The notes: a model not told the origin generated them from the letters alone. A stretch of DNA of 64,000 bases from Montifringilla adamsi (GCA_017590115.1 JAGGNK010008226.1:5024783-5088782); one strand, 5' to 3'. Shown: positions 24,939 to 39,125, numbered from the stretch's first letter. Program-made: numbers and translations.

Positions 24939-27900
24939 TGACATAGAGAATGTTGGGTGTTTTAAGAGTCCCAAGTGTTTCAAATGCATACTCAGAGCAC
25001 TGCTGCTGAGAGATCTGAGGTGCAGCTCCCTTCCCTGGAGCCCCTGTGCCTCCTCTCCCCATGATACGGAAGAGAAACAGTTTGATCAGGTCTAACCAAG
25101 CTGTTCTTGGCTGCGGAGATCAAGCCAAGAGCAAAGCATCCTGAGATTTAAATTTCACAGAATCAGAAAGTTAACCCAGGAGGAGCACCTGGGAAATCAC
25201 CAGCTCCACCCGTGGAAGGATATGCAATTAAGAATTGACATGGGACCTAATTAGAAAGTGTTATTTTATTCATATCTTACAAAAGCAAAGCTTCACAACA
25301 TGAACTACACGAGATAAGAGTTATTTCAGAATTAACCTAGTTGTCTCAGAAACGTTCACTAACATTAAAATTTATTTTACAACTCTAACAGGTTTCATTT
25401 TTGCATAAAATCTGCTCTTTACACTGAAATACATATTATTAACAAAGTAGGTACTTAGAAGCACATATACAAAGACTGCTCAATGAAAAATGCTTTAGCA
25501 GGAGAGAGATTCCCTGCAGCAGAACATCATTTGCTGTAGATTTTCAAGGAAGTTGAAAATTAGTAGAAAACTTGCCAGTGAAGACTTCTAAATTACATTC
25601 CCTTTGTCAAAAAGAAACAAAAAGCAAACCCCCAAAACATTCTGGAACAAAACAAACAGTAACAGATTATTTGGCTGGAAAACACTGCTGGAAAGTGTCC
25701 CAGCACTGATTTTATATTAAAAAGCCAATCAACATTTTATGTCTAAATCCTCTTCATCTAAACATGTGTCTGTGAAAAAACAACTGTTTTTCCTATTGCC
25801 TCCTTCACAGTTGAATATTAACTGAGATAATGAAGATGTCCAAATATCCAAATGTTCATTGGAATATTCAGTCTCAAAACAGTAAATGTGTATTAAGATT
25901 GCTATAAATAGTGCATGTTATAAATGTCCACAAAGTTATAAAATAAGTTGTGACAATAAAAACAAAACCCCCACGAAGTTCATGTTTTGCAGATACAGAA
26001 TTTAACAGAACTGAGCTATGGAAAAATTCCATCTCCTTCCTAAACCTCCATTAATAACAGTTATAATGCCAATCACCCATTACAACGTGAGGATTTGGGT
26101 TAAAAAAAAACCACCAAAACAAGTGAGTGCAGTGTAGCACACGGAGGACTCAACATGAAAAGTTCTTTTACCAAAGGGCTCAATCCCAGAATCCTGGCCA
26201 AGTCTCCCTCACTGACTCTGGGTAAGGCCTGCTTGTGCAAGGGATAACATTTGGAAAGAATTTGCCAGTACCAGCTCTGCTCTTTAAATTACATTCAATA
26301 GTATGCATAAATAATGAAAAATAGGAAAATGCACCTTCCAAAGCTCCTCAGCTGACAGAAGGGGACAATGATGTCAGGGCAGTGTTTGGCACAACTGAAC
26401 ACAGTGTGATCATGGAACACGAGCAATCCCAGTCCTGGGAAGGACAAAGGGATCCACCCCAGGGCTCTGGGGGCAGAGCTGCTGCTGCTGCTGCCCAAGA
26501 ACCCATCTGCAAGGAGAAGTTTGCCCAAGGAAACAGGGAAAAGAGTTTTTTCATTCCTCAGCCGTTCAGAGATGTCCCAGCTAATCTTTCCCTTAGTCAC
26601 TCCAGAGCAGAACCAATGGTGTCCAGGCAGCAACAGGAAAATCCTTCCAAACTCGGTTTGCAAGGCTTGGGGACAGATTTTTTCACACAGAGTTCTGTTA
26701 TTAAGAACACACATTCCCCACAATGGGATCCCCTCCTAAACAAGGGCCCCTTTTCCATGAGGTCCTGCAGGCTTCCTCCTGCTCCCAACTCCCCCACTAG
26801 TGACCTATCCTGAGTTCTGTTCAAGGCCATCCTGGGGCAGGGGTCATTTCTCTAAATCACCACATCTCGAGACAAAGAGAAGCCTCTAACAAGGTGAACA
26901 CTGCCAGCAGAAGCCCCAGAGGTCAGAAACCACATCTGTGCACTTGGAAATGACTCTTCCTATGACACCAGGCAGGAAAAAACCACAAACCAAGGAGCAC
27001 TTGGCTGCTGTGATCACTCAGTACTGGAGGTGTTTCCTGGAGCACCAGCATTCCACAAGTTTCCTTGGGAATGCCAGAGCTTAGGAATAGGAGAGTGCAT
27101 CATCTACCAAAAAGGCAAGGAAAACCACTTCCATAAATTACTACTTGTAAAGTCTTCCAGTCTTCTCTTATCCTAACACTACATCTGAGCCAAATTTAAA
27201 TTGTAGAATTGTTCCATGTGTGATCCAAAGAGAGCCACCATTTCTGCCCTCTTCGACTGGAAAAATTTTGATTCCAGAACCTGTTCAGGAGCAGTAACTT
27301 CCACCTGGATTCCAGTTCCGTCAGCTTTTACTCCTTAAAATAAAGGATGTTTACACACACAGATTTGCACTTTACTTACAAAATAAATCTAAAAAGTATA
27401 AATCAACAATGAAATATTTTGGAATTACAGAGTGTCCTGATGAAAAATGCAAATTACATTCTGTCTTACAAATCCAGCAAAACAAATTCTGAACCAGGCC
27501 TGAAAACAAAACAATTTTTAGGAGTGACAGTGTTATTGTTCATCTTCACTACACTGGAGCCACTGCAGTGACAGATTTCTGACCTCATTACTTCAAGACT
27601 GCACAGCCAAGGAAGAACCCAGTTCCTCAAGCACAGAAATTCATCAGTAGGTCAGTCAGGTAGACAGAAACAGGTCTGGTATCCAAATTTCTATTTAATT
27701 AAAGTCAAAATCACTTCCACAGCTAAAATTCTTACACTGGTGGTTTTCCTGCATTGATCTCACCCTGATCACTGTAAGTTTTGCCATTGGTTTCAGGAAG
27801 TTTTAACATAAAAATATAAATTTGAATAAGTCGAACATTTCCTATTGAGATTCCAACCTCTGACTTGTGGGAACATTAATAAAATCTTCTTGCTTTTAAC

Positions 27901-29581
27901 AAAACTTGGTTTGCTGATAGGAAAAGGGGAATATATAAGGGAAGCTTTAATTTGTCTCAAGTAGGACAAACCAAGGTAAAAGTGCATGTCTAAATATGGG
28001 AAAAGTAACAGCTCTTCCTTTATTTTTAATGTCTCAAATTCTTATCTAGCACAAAGTTATTATTCATTTTAATTAGATGTTTTACTCAGGTTTATGTTAA
28101 AGTGCCTGTCCTTTAGCCTGAGGGCTTCTAAAGATGAGTGTACACTATGAAATAAAATAAACAACTTCAGTTATCATTTGCCATCCACAATTCCTAAAAA
28201 CAGCTTCAGTATAGTCAGTGAGTTTTCCTTTGCATCCTACATGGAGCCAGAAAAAGCCAGAGGTCCTTCCCCTTATTCCCAGCACACCCAAAGGACATCA
28301 AACCTGGGAGAGGGGACAAACCAGACCCCCAAGTCAGCTGCAATTTACAATAAACTGGATTATATGACTCTCAAAAATGCAGGCAACCTCTCAGTTGTAG
28401 CCTGGCCCAACATAAAACTGAACAAAGGAGTTTGATTTGTAAACTTCTTGTTTGTTTCTTTCAGAACTTCTATCAGCAGGACAGAAGTCTAATTGTGCAA
28501 ATTTTAAATATCTGTACAACTCAGTTTAAGGCAGTTAGAAATCTCACAGAATATATATTAGTTCTACAGGCTCTTCGTTATGTCTCTAAAAATTGCCTCC
28601 TCTGAAAAACAATGACATGTAAAATTTTGTAGAGTGTAGGTAAAATAAGGTATCTTACTTTTTTGTTTTCAGTAACTCATGAATGACAGGCTTTTAGCTC
28701 TTTCTTTTTCCTACCACAGTTTTATTCACAATAACCTGTTATCTTCTAGTTTTGTGCTAGTAGTTAAATTAGTGTTTAAGTCCTAGCATGAAGAGTTTAG
28801 ACTATACTAAACAAAAACTTATTATTAACCTTCATCAGATTAAAACAACTTTTACATCAAATTGAATTTGTACATGAAAACTGCTTCTGGTTTTTTTTGA
28901 GTAGCCAGGTTTTTAAGAATTTCTCCAAAGTCAAAGAATGGTTGGGGTTGGAAGGGACCTTAAAGGAGAGACACCTTCCACTGTCCCAGGTGCTCCCAGC
29001 CCTGTCCAGCCTGGCCTTGGGCACTGCCAGGGATCCAGGGGCAGCCACAGCTGCTCTGGGCACCCTGTGCCAGGGCTGCCCACCCTCCCAGGGAACAATT
29101 CCTTCCCAATATCCCATCCAACCCTGCTCTCTGGCACCATGAAGCCATTCCTCCTTCTCCTGTCTCTACATGATGTGTCATTGCATTGACCTTTTGTACT
29201 GTATGGATAATATGTCTTGTCTTGCCTAGTAAACAATCTGGGAATTACATCCTATGGCTCAGGACACAAGCTCTGCTTCTCCACTTGCAGAATGTTTATT
29301 GGGATTAAGTGCAAGCAACTTAAACTTAACAACCACAGCATGTAAATGCATTCCAACCCTTGGCTTACAGCACTCTTGGCTTTTTTTGAAAGGCTACATA
29401 TAAAACAGCAACTGAACCTGATACAAAATTTCCCTGGCAAGTTTTACAAGAAAATCAATTTGCCTCCTTTGTCAAATTGATTAATGTGAAGATTCCTTAT
29501 GGGAATGTGCAAGCTTTCCATCAGCAAGTATGAAAAATAGACTGTAATATGTTAAAAAACTAAACAAAAGCATGTTCTCAG
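24939..29581. other. Convergent 3' region between PSTK and IKZF5
   Basis: No coding exon recognised. The AT-rich stretch probably holds a long IKZF5 3' UTR; minus-strand AATAAA signals (TTTATT on plus) occur near 25264, 25372 and 28019. One CR1 fragment lies inside. The exact transcript ends cannot be placed from sequence alone. Confidence 0.5.
28930..29170 (-). mobile_element. CR1 LINE 3' fragment
   Basis: Reverse-complement CR1: GGTTGGGGTTGGAAGGGACC, then CTTCCACTGTCCCAGGTGCT and the GGGATCCAGGGGCAGCCACA block. It lies downstream of the IKZF5 stop, possibly in its 3' UTR. Confidence 0.9.
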
Positions 29582-32500
29582 TCAATGTTGATTATGTTGG
29601 CCTCTTGCAAAGTGGCAAGCGAAGTCGTACTTGTTTTTACACTTACACCCACAAATGTTACACTGGAAAGGATTTTCAAATCCATGGCATCCCATGTGGA
29701 TGGTGTAAAGGATATTGTCTGCAAAGTACATGTCACAGTGTGGGCAGTGGTGCAGGAGCTGAGGGTCCTGCACTGGCAGGGTTGGAGCTGGAGTACTCGG
29801 CTGGCTGTTGCTGATACTGGGAGTACTGGTGTGGGCACTGCGGTCACTGCTGGGCCCTGCCACGGGACTATAGTTCCTCTGATTGTGTGTGGGCCGGGAA
29901 TCAGGGCTGGTTGGAGAGGAATTCTGAGGAATATTTGCTGACACAGCTGAAACTACTGCAGGTGCAGCAGGCTGCTGTATCATGAAAGGCTTTTCGTCTT
30001 GACAGGAAACGACGTCAGGAGAGGCTGGATTTTGGTTTTCAGGTGGCAAACTGGACAACTGTCCTGCTAAGGTGGAGAGCTGGTTCAAAGGATTATCCAC
30101 CATGAGGTCTTGTGGATCTCTTGGCAAGCCACCACTTGGAGTGGGTTTTGTCATGCTCTCGTACGCCTCAGTCTGGATATTGGGGATTTCGTGGGTGAAA
30201 TCGTTAAGGTAGTCTGGTTTCTGCACCACCATGGAAGGCGGACTCAGATTAATTAATGCTCTTCTGCTGTACCCCAAATTGCTGGTCTTCTTCTGCAGAA
30301 CCCCCCACATCTTCTTGCTGCTCAGGGAAGACCTGGTGCCCTTGATGGGCACCATCTTGTGCTTGCGCCGGCGGTGGTGGGACAGGTTGCTGCGGTCGCT
30401 GCAGCGGAAGGAGCACAGCTCGCACTTGTAGGGCTTCTCCCCGGTGTGGGACCGCATGTGAGCCTCCAGGTGACGCTCGTAGGCCGAGGCAAAGGGACAC
30501 AGGTGGCACCTGTGTGGCTTCTCCCCTGGAAAATCAGAACAGGTTAGCCCACAGCACCCCAGAGCTCCTGGAAAAGGCTTTGTGTGCAGCTCGTTGTGAG
30601 CTGCTCATCCAGCTTCAGTCACCGCCAGCCTCGAGCTCAGCTGGGTGTCCTGGGAGAGTGGAGAGCACTGGGACAGCTCTGCCTCTCCCAGGGATGATCA
30701 GACCACAGAAAAATCCTGAGTGGAACCAGCACAACACACAACCTGCCTGGGAGCTGCAGCAACAACACCACGGACTGAGTGCAGTGATGTCTGCGTGGTG
30801 CCCTGGGTCCGAGCTCTCCCTCGCCCACGGAGCGCACAGGGGAACGCAGAATGTCTGTACCACCAAAATGTCACTGTTCTTCATGATAACTCTGAGGGAG
30901 GGTATCCTTCTGGGACCTTCAAACATCCCTACTCCTAAACATCCTGGAACTACCACTCTAAATAACCCACGCGCACAGGCAGCCACTCAAGGATGGAGCT
31001 TTGAAAAAGGATCTGTGGCTAAAGGGCTGTAACAGAAGACAAAAGCCAGGAATTCCCTGGAGAGCTGGGTGCTCTTCCAGATGGGAGATGGGATGATGAC
31101 CAGGGAGACCCTCATCTCCTTTGCACATGCAGAACTTTGTTCTTCTATCAAATGAAATTTACAGATACAAAGTTTTCTGAGTATTTTTTACAAGTTAATG
31201 TGAGTAACAGAATAACAGGCCAACACTTCTGTAACCCAGCACTTTAGGACTTCTGATTTTCCCTTGATAGACTGATCTAGGAGTTACAGATCCAGGTCTG
31301 CAATGTCAGAAGTACCTAAAGGATCTGATGTGTGTTCAAGAGAGGAAGATGATCTTTCATTTCAGATCTCGAGTGCCAGCTCAGTTTCTAAATCCCTGTC
31401 ATACGACTGATGAGCATTCCATAGTTTGAGATCACTGTCTGGGATACCAAATAGATTTCTTTCGTTCCCCCTACACCACTGGCTCTCCAAAAGGAAAGAA
31501 ATCAATTTTTGTGCTACCTCTAAGTACCCTTTTTGCACCAAGTAAAACCATGATTTGTCCACGAGCATCTCTCTGCACTCATGTATATACACACAAGGAT
31601 GGGTAAAGATCTGGAGACTTGACAAAATGGTATGAGAAGATTGACAAACTCCCTGCATTCACACAGGCTTTGCCAATCTGATTTCATTCTAAGATTTAAA
31701 AGTTTTGCATCACATGTAGCACAACACAGCTGGTGAGCTACTCATTATCTGCTGTGAGATTCAGCATGAAGCCAATCCTGCAGCAGGCTGCACTTAATAA
31801 TAATATTAATAATAATAATAATAATGTTTGCATGATCACACCTGGGTCACAATTCCTTTGGCAGATGTCCAGGATGCTGTACCTGTTTATTTACACTGCT
31901 CTGAGGCTGTGAGTCAGCTGCCACTTCTCTCTTTAATGCTGACTCATCTGAGCTTCACAGCACAAGCAACCCATCTCTTGGCCCTCTGCCAGCCTTCCAA
32001 GCCAAACAACACTCAGGCCTTGGATCTTCCTCCCTTGAGTGAAAAAACAAACCAAACCCAACCAGGAAAACCAAACCAAAATAACTGTTTTCTTGTTCTG
32101 GAAGACACGAGAGAAGAATTTACCAGGTCCATCAGAATCTGAAGCTCAGAACTCTGATTTCTGGCTGGTTGCCATTTCCTACCCCACTAAGCCCTGCTGA
32201 AACAAGCCAACACTGCAGGGCCAGTGAAGGAGCCCCACCTTTCCCAAAATCCACCCAGGGAGCTCCTGTGTGGAAGGAATGGCTCCCAGCAAAGTGAGAC
32301 TCTGACTAACTGTACCTGAGGAGAGCTACAATCACATCCCAGTTACAACAGGTGAGTCCCAAAATGCCACCTACCCCAGACGCCTGAAAAGAGACACCTG
32401 GAAGGTTTGGGACAGTCCATACCAGACTGGAAACCTGTAAAAATTTCATTCTTTACAAGACACAATTTTTTTCTGCTCTGCTTAACACCCTGAAGTCATC

Positions 32501-33775
32501 TGTATTGGTGTGATACACTTGACAGAGTTCACAAGCACCTATTTTTTTTTTTGTTTTCTCTCATTTGCCATGAGGTTTGGGCTTTCAGAACAGTTTAGGA
32601 TATTTTAACCTTTATGAGAGTTTTGCTTTTCAGGTTTACACACCCAGCAGTGGCAAATGCTCCTTAACAAGCCACAGTTGATAATTTTTCTGTTAATTGA
32701 TAACTAGTCACTAACTTGATGGTAAGTCCTCACATTTGAATATTCTACCAATAACTTTATTCTTATTACTAGGCTTTGTACTTCCACATCTAGAATGTTG
32801 TGCAGAACAGGACTATTTTCATGGCTAAACAACAGAGGAAGAAAAGGCCCTATAAATCTCTGTGTGGGAACGTGTACATTTGTCACTTTTCTCATCAGCT
32901 CAGAAAAACTAATATATTTACATTGAAGCTTTCATGCTAAACTCTACTACCATGTAGTTACTTACAATAATAAATGCCACTAGGGATTTGAACAGTTTAA
33001 ATAGGTGCATGGCACACCTTTACAAAAATAGACTATAAAAACCCACCAATACCCAGCTATTGTTAAGAATTCTCCCACTGCTTGAATTTGCCAAGTGCTG
33101 ACATGGAAATCCCAATGCAGAGGAAATCCCCCAGGGCCTCCCAGGCAGGCAGAGCAGAAGATCCATACCTGTGTGAATCCTGATGTGCTCGATGAGCCGT
33201 GCTGTTCCTTTGCTGGCATAGTTACAGTATCGACACTTTAACTTCCCATCAAAAGTCCTTTCAAAGCCATCCACCAACATTCCTGAGTTTTCATCCAGTG
33301 AAACTTCAACAGAAGGATGATCCAGACCATTCTGATCACCTTCTGTCCCAGCTGTGAACAATGCAACACAGATTTTAATGAACAATCTGTGGGATGCCAT
33401 CTGTCACACTGTGAGCAAATGCCAAATGGCTTTTGCTTCTCTCTGCCCTTGGTCTTTAAATATAGAGAATTATAAACACATGCCCTGATTGAAACAAAGG
33501 TACATACACATCCTTTGTGACATGAAAATGACTATTAGAAATGCTGCCATATAGCTGCAGCATTACCTGGACTGTGACACTGAAGTCACTCTCAAAAAAA
33601 TCAAACTTATGGTACTGGAAAAAAGTTTATGGTACAGCTCACCTCCCTGGAGAGTCTCTACTTCCTTGTCACCAGTAACTGATCCAGAAATCATATTGAC
33701 ATGCTGAGTCTGCTGGGTCAGATATTCCTGAAAATCCTTCACAAAATCCAACGGTTCTGCCTTCTTTTCCCCCAT
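29582..33775 (-). CDS. IKZF5: Ikaros-family zinc finger protein 5 (Pegasus), 419 aa
   Basis: Nuclear DNA-binding transcriptional repressor. Coding exons: 33775-33643 (exon from 33805), 33351-33169 and 30525-29582; total 1260 nt in consistent phase, the same length as the human protein (419 aa). It opens MGEKKAEPLDFVKDFQEYLT. Three N-terminal C2H2 fingers follow: CRYCNYASKGTARLIEHIRIH, split from the next finger by an intron in the HTGEKP linker; CHLCPFASAYERHLEAHMRSH; and CELCSFRCSDRSNLSHHRRRKH. After a Pro/Ser-rich middle come two C-terminal fingers, CPHCDMYFADNILYTIHMGCH and CNICGCKCKNKYDFACHFARG, used for family dimerisation. The 5' UTR exon lies at about 39200-39126, so intron 1 is about 5.3 kb and contains a solo LTR and a CR1. 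Confidence 0.97.
31799..31826. repeat. (AAT)n microsatellite
   Basis: Short trinucleotide run in the IKZF5 intron between 30525 and 33169. Confidence 0.9.
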
Positions 33776-33919
33776 ATTGACTCTCTCATTTACAACCTCT
33801 TGTGCCTAGAAGGGAAAATGTTTTCAGAACACAAGTGTCATTGAGCTGCATTCATAGAAACAAGTCCAGGTTTTGGGCTGGATTTGAAGGGAAGAATTAC
33901 TTTTATCACACAACACGTG

Positions 33920-35444
33920 TGTCGTGGTTTAAAGTCTGGTTTTCAGTTGAGAGAGTGGTTCCTGAGGGGACCTGGCGGAGCCAATGAGCTGCTTAGTTTG
34001 AAGAGCCAATCAGCTAGCTAAGTTTGAAGATTGACATCCGGTTAACCAATCAGCAGGCTAGTTTAGAAGATTGACAGCCATTTAAACCACTTAGAAGAGC
34101 TGAACACGCCTCTACGAAAACGCATTTAAGGATGGCAATGGCCGCTTACGGCCTCTGAAGAGGGCACTGGCTGGGCCAGGCCGGGCTCGCATGGCTGGGT
34201 CAGGCCAGGCCTGGCTGGGCTGGGCTCTCCTGGCCGGGCTCTCCTGGCCAGGTTGGGGTGCTGCTTGGCTGGGATTTCTGCCACCACCGGGCTGTGCTGC
34301 TGGGACTGACCCAGCGCTGCGGGCGACCGCGCGGCCAGGGCTGTCTCAGCATGGCTCACAATGAACTTTGTTTGCTTTTAGGCAGCCCCGCTGCAGGCAG
34401 AAGGACAAAAGCAGCAGCAGCAGTTTTGTTTCTTTTCCTGACACCCGACATGAAGGAAAGGAGCAGGGGTGGTGCCAGCAGGGAGCACGGGATCAGCAGC
34501 AAGAGACACGGTGACTCCTCAGTGGTGGAGCCTGGACAAGATCAACATTTCAACGCTGCAGGACTCTATAAAAACTGTTCCAATTGATAAGGCTTGAGGA
34601 AAAATGAACATACTAATTCTCTCCCGAGTCAGGAAAAGGAAAGGGTGAAGACACGTAGAGAAAACAGCATGGAACCTGAGAGCAGTAAAGAAGGAGTCAA
34701 ATTCTAGATGGGAGGGGATTGAGCAGATGCCTTAGTGTTGGGCTGAAATTCTTTTGTGAGGCTATGGTGAAGATATATTTTTGATCTATCAGACTTTGTT
34801 TTTTCCCTTTTTCTTCATGAAGTGCATGGGAGAATGCAGCATTCACCTGCAGGCCCTGAGAGAAGGACACTGATGCTGGAGCTGTGGATGCTGAAAAGCT
34901 GTAATCCAATGAGAAGCTGGAACAGAGAGAGATGAGAAACTTTGCCCCAGGGATAGAAGAAGAAAAACCTCTGTTCCCAGAGATAAAAGAACTTTTGTTT
35001 TTATGCTAGAAGAGCTCATCCACAAAATAGTGCCCCATAAGTTAACATGGCCCATGGAAGCAGCTTTGGGAAAGCGGTAACTCATGGGAGGGACCTTCAC
35101 ACTGCAGACAGATTTTCCTTTCCTGGTGGCTGATTTGCTGCTGACACTGAAGCCACAAGAGAGCTGCTTCTTGTGGAGAAGTCTCCATAGCATGGCAAGA
35201 GAGACTCCCCTCCCTAGGTGGACTGAAGAAAGATTATTTTAGAGGTGGCAAAGTGACTGAAAGTTCCAGGTTTTGTCTGTGTACATTGTCTGTGGGAAAG
35301 AAAAAAGGTGTTGGGAGAGAAGTGTTCTGAAGGTTTGTTCTGATTTTATAATTTTTTTATTTTAATTCTGTTAATAAAGTTTTCTTTATACCATTTAAAG
35401 TTTTGAGCCTGGTTTGCCCTCCTCCTCCTAATCCATCTCTCACA
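33920..35444 (+). mobile_element. Probable endogenous retroviral solo LTR, about 1.5 kb
   Basis: Starts TGTCGTGGTTTAAAG, a beginning typical of songbird ERV LTRs, and ends in ...CTCTCACA after AATAAA at 35373-35378. The first 150 bp hold three CCAAT boxes (33981, 34006, 34046) in partly repeated sequence; then follow a GC-rich GGCTGGGC-repeat stretch and a TATAAAA at about 34568. No gag, pol or env is present and no clear target-site duplication was found, so the borders are approximate. It lies antisense in IKZF5 intron 1. Confidence 0.6.
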
Positions 35445-35666
35445 GCAGGAAATGAGTAAATAAATAATTTTTAGTGGATGCATGGGCATTTGGCCAGCAT
35501 TAGACCCACCACACTGAGTCAAAGAACAAATTGGCAACCAGAAGAATATTGGTTTTTGAATGTTTAACTCATTAAAGATCACCAAATACAATTTATGGGG
35601 AAATCACTTTCAGCAACAGGTAAATGACATAATAATAACACAGTAAATAAAAATTTAAAATAAAAA

Positions 35667-35690
35667 ATACATAATAATAATAATAATAAA
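35667..35690. repeat. (AAT)n microsatellite
   Basis: Short ATAATAATAATAATAATA run in IKZF5 intron 1. Confidence 0.85.
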
Positions 35691-36978
35691 CAACCTGTCT
35701 TTTTAAAATATAAATAATGAATCATACCTGAATTTTAGTTCCCTGCTAAGTAGCAAACATGCTCCAAAATGTACCACAACACATCAGATAAAAAGCACAG
35801 AGCACAGCGTCTCCACTTTTCCTAGAAGGAATAAAAAGGAAATGTGAGTCCATTACTCTTCCCAACCCCCATGAGTTATAAGAAAGAAACCTGAAAAAGA
35901 TTTGTGTTTGAAAGACAGGACTCTGAAACTCTGCTGCTCTAAATTTTATAAAACAATCACACTTCCAGTAAATTTTTTCCAAAGACTGCATCCTCTGCTT
36001 CCTGGATGCCACCTGAAGGACACTTCTGACTCACTTCTGTTTTCCAATAAACATCTAGCTCCAAAAAACTCCAGATTTGGGTCAGTCAATTATGGGAGCT
36101 GCAATGTTGGGAAACAACTGAATGTTGGTGATTAACAAAGCTGGAAAGAAGCTTAGACAAAGCACTGTTTCACAGTTCTCCCAAAATCTGGCTTTTCTAT
36201 CCTGAGTAAAAATCTTAATCCAGTCCATTATTTTGCCCTGAATTGATTAAAATATTCCCCAGAAATCAGTGGTCAGGCTTGTTTTGGGGAGTGTAAACAA
36301 CAAACCTCTATAAAGCCCCAATTTACAATGAATTTGGGAAGACAGACCTTGGGATATATTTGGAAGGAGAACAACGAGTCTGTCACATTATTTCTGCAGA
36401 TTATAATCAGAAATAATTTACAATGCTACCATTTCAATAAGAATATTCCTTATTTTTAACAGGTACTCACGTGACCTACAGAAACTCAAGTTCTGAGTTC
36501 CAGACCACATTTAAGTATCCTCTCCTGTGTATCCAAAGCTCCTTACAGATGTTTGTTCATTTCTGGCATCCAGATGAGGATGTTCTTTCACATCTTGCCT
36601 GAGTGTGCTCAACTCCCAGCACTGATTATCACCATTAAATTAAGTTTGGAACACATCTTGATCTATCTCTCTACCTACCCTCTTCCTGATGTCACCAGCC
36701 TCCTGTAGGCTTAAGTTAATTTGTGTTCCATTTGTTGGTGTCTCCTGCAATAAAACAAAGACATCAGGATATGAATTACAATATTAAAGATACCTCTAAT
36801 ATTGAAGATATAAAGAGAAAAACAGGACAATGTAACAGAGTCCTGACCAGGCCAAATTTCCATGAATTACAATAAGAAATAACAATTCAAAATTAAACCA
36901 TTCAAAACAACATCAAAGGTTTGTTATCAGAGGAGAATCTGTGTGTGCCTTTGGGTAAGGCACTAAAACTTATTCCAG

Positions 36979-37373
36979 AGAATCACAGAATAGTTTGGGT
37001 TGGGAGGGACCTTAAATCCCATCCAGTTCCACCCCAGCCATGGCAGGGACACCTTCCACTGTCCCAGGCTGCTCCAAGCCCTGTCCAGCCTGGCCTTGGG
37101 CACTGCCAGGGATCCAGGGGCAGCCACAGCTGCTCTGGGCACCCTGTGCCAGGGCCTCATCACCCTCACAGGGAGGAATTCCTTCCCAATATCCCATCTA
37201 ACTCTGCTCTCTGTCAGTTTAAAGCTATTTCCCCTTGTCCTGTCAGTCCAGGCTCCTGTAAATAGTGTCTCTCTCTCTTTCTTTCGTGTTCTGTCCTGTA
37301 CTGAAAGGCCACAATTAGGTCACCTCAAAGCCTTCTCTACTCCAGGCTGAACGACCCCAATTCTCTCAGCCTT
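36979..37373 (-). mobile_element. CR1 LINE 3' fragment
   Basis: Begins AGAATCACAGAATAGTTTGG and ends CTCCAGGCTGAACGACCCCA, reverse-complement CR1, including the CCCCTTGTCCTGTCAGTCCA block. It lies in IKZF5 intron 1. Confidence 0.95.
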
Positions 37374-38404
37374 ACTTTATTGCACTGATTGCTTTTAAAA
37401 AACATTTAATTTTGAAAGAAAATGACATAACATTTCCTAAACAGGTTAGGGATCAACTGCATAAAACTTCCTTTCTCTACCTCATTGATTTATCATGAGA
37501 ACACTCATCCTTTTCTTTACACCAGTGTAGGGAAGTCACCACAATTTAAACATGACCCAAAGCTCCCACTGGTGTGCCCAAACACTTCTGTGATTTTATG
37601 TGGCATTTTTCAGAGCTACAGAGCCAGCAGCTCTCCTTCTCAGGGGAGAATGACGCACATCTGATCCTTGCTGTGTCACTCCTACAAACCTGCAAATCCA
37701 ATTCTAATTAGCAGAAACTGAGCAGCCCAGCTCGTGTTTCACACACCAGGGATGGGCTGATCACACCAGGTGTTACCTGAGCTCTGCTGACACAACCACA
37801 CCTCCTCCAGCTTCACACAAGCAGCAGCAGAGCACTGGTTACTCATTTTCTACCCAGGCACAACTGCTGGCCTGAACAGGGGTCACAGCACTGAGCTGAG
37901 CTAAGTTTGCTGTCAAAGAACGTGCCAGGATGAAATATTCTGCCTGAATAATGCTGCTAAAGAAAGCAGTTCATAGAGTACACCCAGCAGTTTCACACAC
38001 ACAGTCAGAACTAATCCTGCAGTAATTATAACAGCATAAATTATCTATGAGGACACGTATGCAGTAAGAGAATAGAATTACTGTGAGCATATGGATGCAT
38101 CCCACCTCCTTCTAAGGAATCCCGGGGAAAAAAGGTTCTCTGTTCCATCTTTTCCATAGCAAATAAATGAAAGCAGGAAGGATTCCAAACTCCATCCAAG
38201 CTCTTCCAGGTCCTGCTGAAGGAGTGTGACCATGGGGAGGGGAGTGAAGCACAGCGTCGGTGGCCGCTGTGACCTGTCATCAACCCCGAACGCCACTGCT
38301 CGATCCCGCTCCTCCTCCTCCAGCCCCAGCCAGAGTGGGAAGGGACACAGGCACGGGAAACCTCCCAGAAAGCCGCGTGTCCCGTTCCGGGCTCCTCGGG
38401 ACAA

Positions 38405-38850
38405 GAGACACGGAGCTTCTGGAGAGCATCCAGTGAAGGGCAGCAGAGATGCTGAAGGGCCTGGACCAGCTCAGGAAAGGCTGAGGGAGCTGGGCTGCTC
38501 AGCCTGGAGAGGAGCCCCAGCTGAGAGGGGCCTCAGCCCTGGCTGTCCCTGAGTGTCAGGGTCCCGGGGGGTCAGAGCAGGGCCCAGGCTCTGCCCCGGG
38601 GACCAGCAGCGGCACCAGAGCCACGGGCAGGGACCGATGCACAGCAAGTTCCACCCCAGCAAAGAAGAACTTCTCCACTGTGAGGGTGACAGCGCTGGAA
38701 CAGGCTGCCCAGAGAGGGTGCGGGGTCTCCCTCACTGCAGATACCCAGAACCTGCGCCGTGTGCTCGGGGACGGCCCTGCCTGAGCAGGGAGGTGGCACC
38801 GGATCGATTCCTTCCAACCTCACCCCCACTGCGACTCCGTGATCCTGCGA
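38405..38850 (+). mobile_element. CR1 LINE fragment
   Basis: Plus-oriented CR1 body with GCTCAGCCTGGAGAGGAGCC, GGAACAGGCTGCCCAGAGAG and a CR1-like 3' end. The long ORFs overlapping it are repeat-derived. Confidence 0.8.
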
Positions 38851-39125
38851 TTTCAGTAACCCTGTCATTTCTGCCATTCTGTAATTTCTGTGATCCCTCC
38901 GATTTGTGTTTCCCCCGCTCCACACCAAGGCAGCGGCCTCGGGGCTGCGCCGCTGACCCGGCCCCGCTCCCGGCGGGGCAGCGCGGCCCTCCTGAAGCGC
39001 TGCCCCCCTACTCCCGCCAACCGGCCCCGTCACGGCACAGGGAGGCCCCGGAAGGAGAAGGAGGGACGGAAAGAGAGAGGGAAAGAGACGAAAGGGCAGA
39101 GAAGATAAGGACAGACAACACTCAC

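Noticed and set aside
30514..31032. 172-aa plus-strand ORF
   Set aside because: It lies antisense in the IKZF5 intron adjoining the zinc-finger exon; no family resemblance.
33915..35449. Target-site duplication for the long LTR
   Set aside because: The bases before 33920 (ACGTG) and after 35444 (GCAGG) do not match; borders may be off or the flanks mutated.
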